A stretch of 10,265 bases of DNA from contig UQJE01000086.1 in the NCBI GenBank assembly GCA_900541345.1, forward strand, positions 1-10,265, in the 5' to 3' direction. This document shows positions 7,073-10,265 of this stretch, piece after piece. The number at the start of each line of letters is the position of its first letter. Position 1 is the first letter of the stretch. The notes under the pieces are model-generated. The model was not told where the DNA came from. It saw only the letters and a list, made by a program, of their open reading frames with translations, and searched no databases. Source of the stretch: an uncultured Blautia sp. Lineage in GTDB: Bacteria; Bacillota; Clostridia; Lachnospirales; Lachnospiraceae. The position numbers and the translations under genes are program-made.

Positions 7073-8655
7073 TTCGTATTACACAATTAAAACTGCCGAT
7101 TGCTCACACAGAAAAAGAACTGGAACAACGCATTATAAAAACACTGCGTCTTGGAAATCTTCCTTTTACATATCAAATCAGACGGCAGTCTCTCGATGCG
7201 CGGCACAAAGACGATAAAAAATTTGTATATACGATAGATGTATCTGTGAAAGGGGAAGAGAAAATTCTCCGAAAAGTTCACAATAATAATATTATGTCAA
7301 TTATCGAGAAGCCATATGTATTTCCGGAAGGAGGAGCGGAAGCTCTTGATTTCCCTCCTGTCATTGCAGGAAGCGGTCCGGCCGGACTTTTCTGCGCCTG
7401 GTATCTGGCCAAAGCCGGATATAAGCCGATTGTCCTGGAGCGGGGTGAGGAGGCCGATAAGCGTCAGAAACGAGTGGAGGATTTCTGGAAAAACGGAGTG
7501 CTTGACCCGGATTCTAATGTGCAATTTGGGGAAGGCGGAGCCGGAACTTTTTCAGACGGAAAATTAAATACCCTTGTGAAAGATACCTTCGGAAGAAATC
7601 AGGAGGTTTTAAAACGGTTTGTGGAAGCTGGTGCTCCGAAAGAAATTCTATACCAGCAAAAGCCGCACCTTGGAACAGACGTACTTGTTCCTCTTGTACA
7701 GACTCTTCGTCATCAGATTGAGGAGATGGGAGGAAGTTTCCGTTTTCGTGCACAAGTAACCGACCTGATATTTGAAAATGACCGACTTTCTTTTGTAGAA
7801 GTAAATCATACAGAAAAGATTCCTGCAAATATATGTGTGCTTGCCGTAGGACACAGTGCAAGAGACACCTTTGCCATGTTGAAAAAGCGCGGGCTTCCTA
7901 TGGAGGCAAAATCATTTGCAGTAGGTGTCCGTGTAGAACATCTTCAGTCATCAATGAATCTTGCCTTATACGGAGAAGAAGAAAATAAAATTCTCGGTGC
8001 AGCCAGCTATAAAGTGACACATACCTGCGAAAATAATAGAGGCGTTTATTCTTTCTGTATGTGCCCGGGAGGGTATGTAGTAAATGCTTCCTCTGAAGAG
8101 GAAATGCTGGCAATAAACGGAATGAGTTACCAGAACCGAGGAAGCAAAAATGCAAACAGTGCACTGATCGTCACTGTAAATCCTTCCGATTTTCCGGAAG
8201 AGGGGGCTCTCGGAGGAATCGAATTTCAAAGACAACTTGAGAAAGCAGCTTGGAAGCTTGGAAATGGAAAAATTCCGGTGCAGCTTTATAAAGATTTTCG
8301 GGAAAATATTCCAAGTACAGAATTCGGAGAAATTACTCCTTGCATGAAAGGCGCCTATACTCTCGCAAATGTACGCTCTGTTTTTCCGGAATATATAGGG
8401 AATTCAATTTCAGAAGGTATTGAGGCATTTGGGAAAAAAATCCCGGGATTTGACAGAGATGACGCCCTTTTAAGCGGAGTGGAAAGCCGTACCTCTTCCC
8501 CTGTACGAATTTTAAGAAATAAAGAAATGGAATCGAAAAAACAGGGAATTTATCCATGCGGAGAAGGCGCCGGGTATGCAGGAGGCATTACTTCGGCCGC
8601 TATGGACGGAATCAAAACAGCCGAGGCGATTGCCCGCAAATACAGAAAATTCTAA
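7069..8655 (+). CDS. COG2509-type FAD-dependent oxidoreductase (uncharacterised)
   Basis: This 528-residue cytoplasmic flavoprotein is of the 'FAD-dependent dehydrogenase' type; its substrate is unknown. Residues 1 to about 90 form a separate N-terminal domain containing RRQSLDARHKDDKKFVY (38-54), a basic segment typical of this family. The FAD domain follows: VIAGSGPAGLFCAWYLA (98-114), with the GxGxxG loop and ERGEEADKR (124-132) at the ribose-binding end of the second strand; VQFGEGGAGTFSDGKL (151-166); a middle domain with SFCMCPGGYVVNAS (328-341); and IYPCGEGAGYAGGITSAAMDG (494-514), which completes the FAD site. No Fe-S cluster motif or membrane segment is visible. GTG 7069 is chosen for its strong ribosome binding site and the GTGA overlap with the previous gene. 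The two flavoproteins are distinct families, not a duplication, but their coupling suggests joint expression. The gene ends at a terminator that begins in its stop codon. Confidence 0.92.
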   Translation: MIRITQLKLPIAHTEKELEQRIIKTLRLGNLPFTYQIRRQSLDARHKDDKKFVYTIDVSVKGEEKILRKVHNNNIMSIIEKPYVFPEGGAEALDFPPVIAGSGPAGLFCAWYLAKAGYKPIVLERGEEADKRQKRVEDFWKNGVLDPDSNVQFGEGGAGTFSDGKLNTLVKDTFGRNQEVLKRFVEAGAPKEILYQQKPHLGTDVLVPLVQTLRHQIEEMGGSFRFRAQVTDLIFENDRLSFVEVNHTEKIPANICVLAVGHSARDTFAMLKKRGLPMEAKSFAVGVRVEHLQSSMNLALYGEEENKILGAASYKVTHTCENNRGVYSFCMCPGGYVVNASSEEEMLAINGMSYQNRGSKNANSALIVTVNPSDFPEEGALGGIEFQRQLEKAAWKLGNGKIPVQLYKDFRENIPSTEFGEITPCMKGAYTLANVRSVFPEYIGNSISEGIEAFGKKIPGFDRDDALLSGVESRTSSPVRILRNKEMESKKQGIYPCGEGAGYAGGITSAAMDGIKTAEAIARKYRKF

Positions 8656-8681
8656 GAGAGAGTATACATCTCTCTCTTTTT
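8654..8681 (+). terminator. Rho-independent terminator of the mutS-flavoprotein operon
   Basis: A perfect 9-bp stem, AAGAGAGAG (8654-8662) with CTCTCTCTT (8670-8678), encloses the 7-nt loop TATACAT and is followed by the T run 8677-8681. The stem begins within the TAA stop (8653-8655) of the flavoprotein gene. The GC content is modest and the T tract short, so termination may be partial and allow some read-through to radC. Confidence 0.8.
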
Positions 8682-8691
8682 GTGCTAAAAT
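8663..8691 (+). promoter_or_regulatory. Predicted sigma-A promoter for radC and the mreB-like gene
   Basis: An extended -10, TGCTAAAAT (8683-8691), matches TGnTATAAT at all but one position. A 17-nt spacer separates it from TATACA (8663-8668), a 4-of-6 match to TTGACA. Transcription would start near 8697-8699, leaving a leader of about 40 nt before ATG 8738. The -35 element lies in the loop of the preceding terminator. Confidence 0.6.
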
Positions 8692-8706
8692 GTATACACT
8701 GGTGTA
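8691..8706 (+). repeat. Overlapping small palindromes at the predicted radC transcription start
   Basis: TGTATACA (8691-8698) is a perfect 8-bp palindrome, and TACAC-TG-GTGTA (8695-8706) is an inverted repeat overlapping it. Both cover the predicted start point, where an operator could sit. GTATACA also occurs at 8662-8668, exactly 30 bp upstream. No known regulator is recognised, so operator function is a guess. Confidence 0.3.
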
Positions 8707-8737
8707 AGATTGCTTTAGAGAGCGCACAGGTAAGATT

Positions 8738-9439
8738 ATGCCGGAAAATATAAAAAAATTGCCAGAACAGCAGCGTCCTTACGAAAAATGTCTCCTACAG
8801 GGAGAAACTTCATTAAGTGACAGTGAACTTCTCGCCGTTATTTTGCGCAGCGGAACAAAAGGAGTAAATTCTGTAACTCTTGCAAATCAGATTCTCACAG
8901 TAACAGAAACCACTTCTTATCCGGGACTTCTTGGACTTCTTCATCTTTCTCTTTCTGAGCTTATGAAAATAAACGGAATTGGAAAGGTAAAGGCAATACA
9001 ATTAAAATGTATCGGAGAACTGTCCAAGAGAATGGCAAGTGCAGCCGCAAGACCGGGGCTTTCTTTTCAGAATCCTTCCACTATCGCCCGATATTATATG
9101 GAACGGCTGCGTCATGAAGAACAGGAGCTTTTATACTGTATGATGCTGGATAATAAGAATCATCTGCTGGCAGAAACTCTGTTAAGCAGAGGGACTGCAA
9201 ATGCTACTCTGATCACGCCAAGAGAAGTATTTCTTCAGGCGCTTCGTCATCACGCGTTAAGCCTCATACTGGTTCACAACCACCCAAGCGGAGATCCTTC
9301 TCCCAGTGAGTGTGACGCGGAAGTGACAATGAGGATTTTGCAGGCAGGAGAACTGATTGGCATTCATCTTCTGGATCATATTATTATCGGAGACAGAAGA
9401 TATTTCAGTTTTCGTGAGGAGGAGCTTCTCAAGGAATAA
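8738..9439 (+). CDS. radC: RadC family JAB/JAMM-type protein
   Basis: RadC-family proteins combine a helix-hairpin-helix region with a JAMM metalloprotease-like domain. Despite the name, a DNA repair role is doubtful and the biochemical function is unsettled. The 233 residues include the N-terminal LPEQQRPYEKCLLQGETSLSDSELLAVILRSG region (8-39), the hairpin-helix KINGIGKVKAIQLK (77-90), and the JAMM motif HNHPSGDPSPSECD (180-193), with His180, His182 and Asp193 as expected zinc ligands; all are intact. Length is normal (Bacillus YsxA is about 230). ATG 8738 follows a modest AGGT (8728-8731). The gene has its own predicted promoter and is followed 20 nt later by an mreB-like gene, the conserved radC-mreB order of Firmicutes. 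Confidence 0.96.
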   Translation: MPENIKKLPEQQRPYEKCLLQGETSLSDSELLAVILRSGTKGVNSVTLANQILTVTETTSYPGLLGLLHLSLSELMKINGIGKVKAIQLKCIGELSKRMASAAARPGLSFQNPSTIARYYMERLRHEEQELLYCMMLDNKNHLLAETLLSRGTANATLITPREVFLQALRHHALSLILVHNHPSGDPSPSECDAEVTMRILQAGELIGIHLLDHIIIGDRRYFSFREEELLKE

Positions 9440-9459
9440 GAATAACGAAAGGGCAGAGT

Positions 9460-10265
9460 ATGCTGTTTGAAAGAACTTATGGAGTAGATTTAGGAAACAG
9501 TTCCGTAAAGGTCTATTCCTTTTTAAAAAACAAAAGCTATATTGAAAAAAATATGATTGCCTCAAGAGGAAGGAATATTATAGCGGTAGGAAATGAGGCT
9601 TACGAAATGTTTGAAAAAGAGCCCTCTGATGTTTCCGTATCTTCGCCTATGTCCTTTGGAATGATTGCAAATCTGGAGCTGCAGGAAATTGTCCTTTATA
9701 CTATGCTAAAAAAAATCAACCATATGCGCGGAATTGGTTCGGTAATGTATTTTTCCGTACCGCTTGATATGACACCTGTTGAAAAACGCGCCTACTATCA
9801 TCTTGTAAACGGACACTGGCTTCGTAAAAATAAGGTATATATGGTGGAGTCTCCCATTGCAGATGCCATTGCTATGGGAATCAATCTGGAAAAAAATGTG
9901 GGAAGCATGGTTGTAAATATCGGCGCCCAGAGTACGGAGTTTTCTATTATTACAGACGGCAAAATTATCATCAGCCGAAAACTTCCAATAGGGGGACGGC
10001 AGATGAATGAAGCAATCTGCAGTGAAGTCAGGAAACGGTATCATCTTCAGATAGGAACACGAACGGGAAAACGCTTAAAGCTTGTTATGGGCCGATTGAG
10101 CGACCAGAAAAAGGAAGCGCGGAAGGTTGTGGGAATCGACAGTATTTCCGGGCTCCCAAGAGAAGAAGTGATTTCTTCCTATGTTGTAAATGCGGGAATT
10201 ATGAACTGTATGAACGAAATTGCCTCCGAGATGAAGACCTTTCTGGAAAGAATTCCTCCTCAGAT
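9460..10265 (+). CDS. MreB-like rod shape-determining protein, divergent (3' end outside window)
   Basis: MreB-type bacterial actins polymerise under the membrane and direct lateral wall synthesis. Only the first 268 residues lie in the window; a full protein would have about 330-345. ATG 9460 follows AAAGGG (9448-9453) with 6 nt spacing and gives MLFERTYGVDLGNSSVKV. Phosphate loop 1 is YGVDLGNSSV (7-16), resembling MreB's GIDLGTANT. The middle region MVESPIADAIAMG (128-140) lines up with MreB's IEEPFAAAIG, and VVNIGAQSTEFSI (151-163) with phosphate loop 2, VVDIGGGTTEVAI. KLPIGGRQMNEAI (174-186), YHLQIGTRTGKRLK (194-207) and SGLPREEV (230-237) follow MreB in the right order. The usually invariant Asp and GGG of loop 2 are replaced by Asn and GAQ, so this is either a divergent MreB paralogue or an altered-activity form. 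The radC-mreB context supports a cell-shape role. It is probably followed by mreC and mreD outside the window. Confidence 0.88.
   Translation, partial: MLFERTYGVDLGNSSVKVYSFLKNKSYIEKNMIASRGRNIIAVGNEAYEMFEKEPSDVSVSSPMSFGMIANLELQEIVLYTMLKKINHMRGIGSVMYFSVPLDMTPVEKRAYYHLVNGHWLRKNKVYMVESPIADAIAMGINLEKNVGSMVVNIGAQSTEFSIITDGKIIISRKLPIGGRQMNEAICSEVRKRYHLQIGTRTGKRLKLVMGRLSDQKKEARKVVGIDSISGLPREEVISSYVVNAGIMNCMNEIASEMKTFLERIPPQ

Noticed and set aside
8656..8737. SOS (LexA) box before radC
   Set aside because: I looked for the Gram-positive GAAC-n4-GTTC pattern and found none in this gap.
9708..9715. Run of eight A in the mreB-like gene as a possible programmed slippage site
   Set aside because: The reading frame continues intact with MreB-like sequence on both sides, there is no downstream structure or alternative product of note, and similar A runs are common in this AT-rich sequence.
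9706..10044. 112-codon minus-strand open frame inside the mreB-like gene
   Set aside because: The + strand frame has clear MreB-like motifs over the same bases, and the minus frame has no ribosome binding site or recognisable motif.
1..10265. Defence island, phage remnant or transposon
   Set aside because: All genes belong to conserved housekeeping or widespread metabolic families in a typical order; no integrase, transposase, terminal repeats or composition break is visible.

Overview
The window is a gene-dense stretch of a low-to-moderate-GC Gram-positive chromosome. Every recognisable gene lies on the + strand. The protein sequences, the strong AGGAGG-type ribosome binding sites and the gene order (mutS-mutL-miaA, a YnbB-like gene, radC next to an mreB-like gene) point to Clostridia, most likely Lachnospiraceae. 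The family assignment is inference from resemblance and was not tested by a search.

Positions 1-8655 look like one long co-transcribed block. It contains the 3' part of mutS (mismatch recognition ATPase), mutL (ATPase and nicking endonuclease), miaA (tRNA A37 isopentenylation), a PLP-dependent YnbB/'aluminium resistance' family protein, a BaiN/YhiN (HI0933-like) flavoprotein and a second, unrelated flavoprotein of the COG2509 type. Gaps are 0-23 nt, or the genes overlap. The block ends in a rho-independent terminator whose stem starts inside the last stop codon.

From about 8663 a second unit begins. An extended -10 promoter (TGCTAAAAT) reads into radC, followed 20 nt later by an MreB/actin-like cell-shape gene that runs off the right edge. 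The likely -35 box of this promoter sits in the loop of the preceding terminator.

MutS and MutL form a methylation-independent mismatch repair pair: MutS carries a beta-clamp motif near its C-terminus, and MutL carries the DQHAxxExxxxE endonuclease motif. MiaA is the usual neighbour of mutL. The three following metabolic-type proteins have no firmly known physiological role, and nothing in the sequence ties them to repair.

I found no mobile elements, CRISPR arrays, tRNA/rRNA genes or defence systems. No untranslated stretch exceeds about 82 nt. This is mostly an ordinary housekeeping region. The points worth a second look are the missing conventional start codon of the BaiN-like gene, the compact terminator/promoter overlap with repeated GTATACA sites before radC, and the altered nucleotide-binding motifs of the MreB-like protein.
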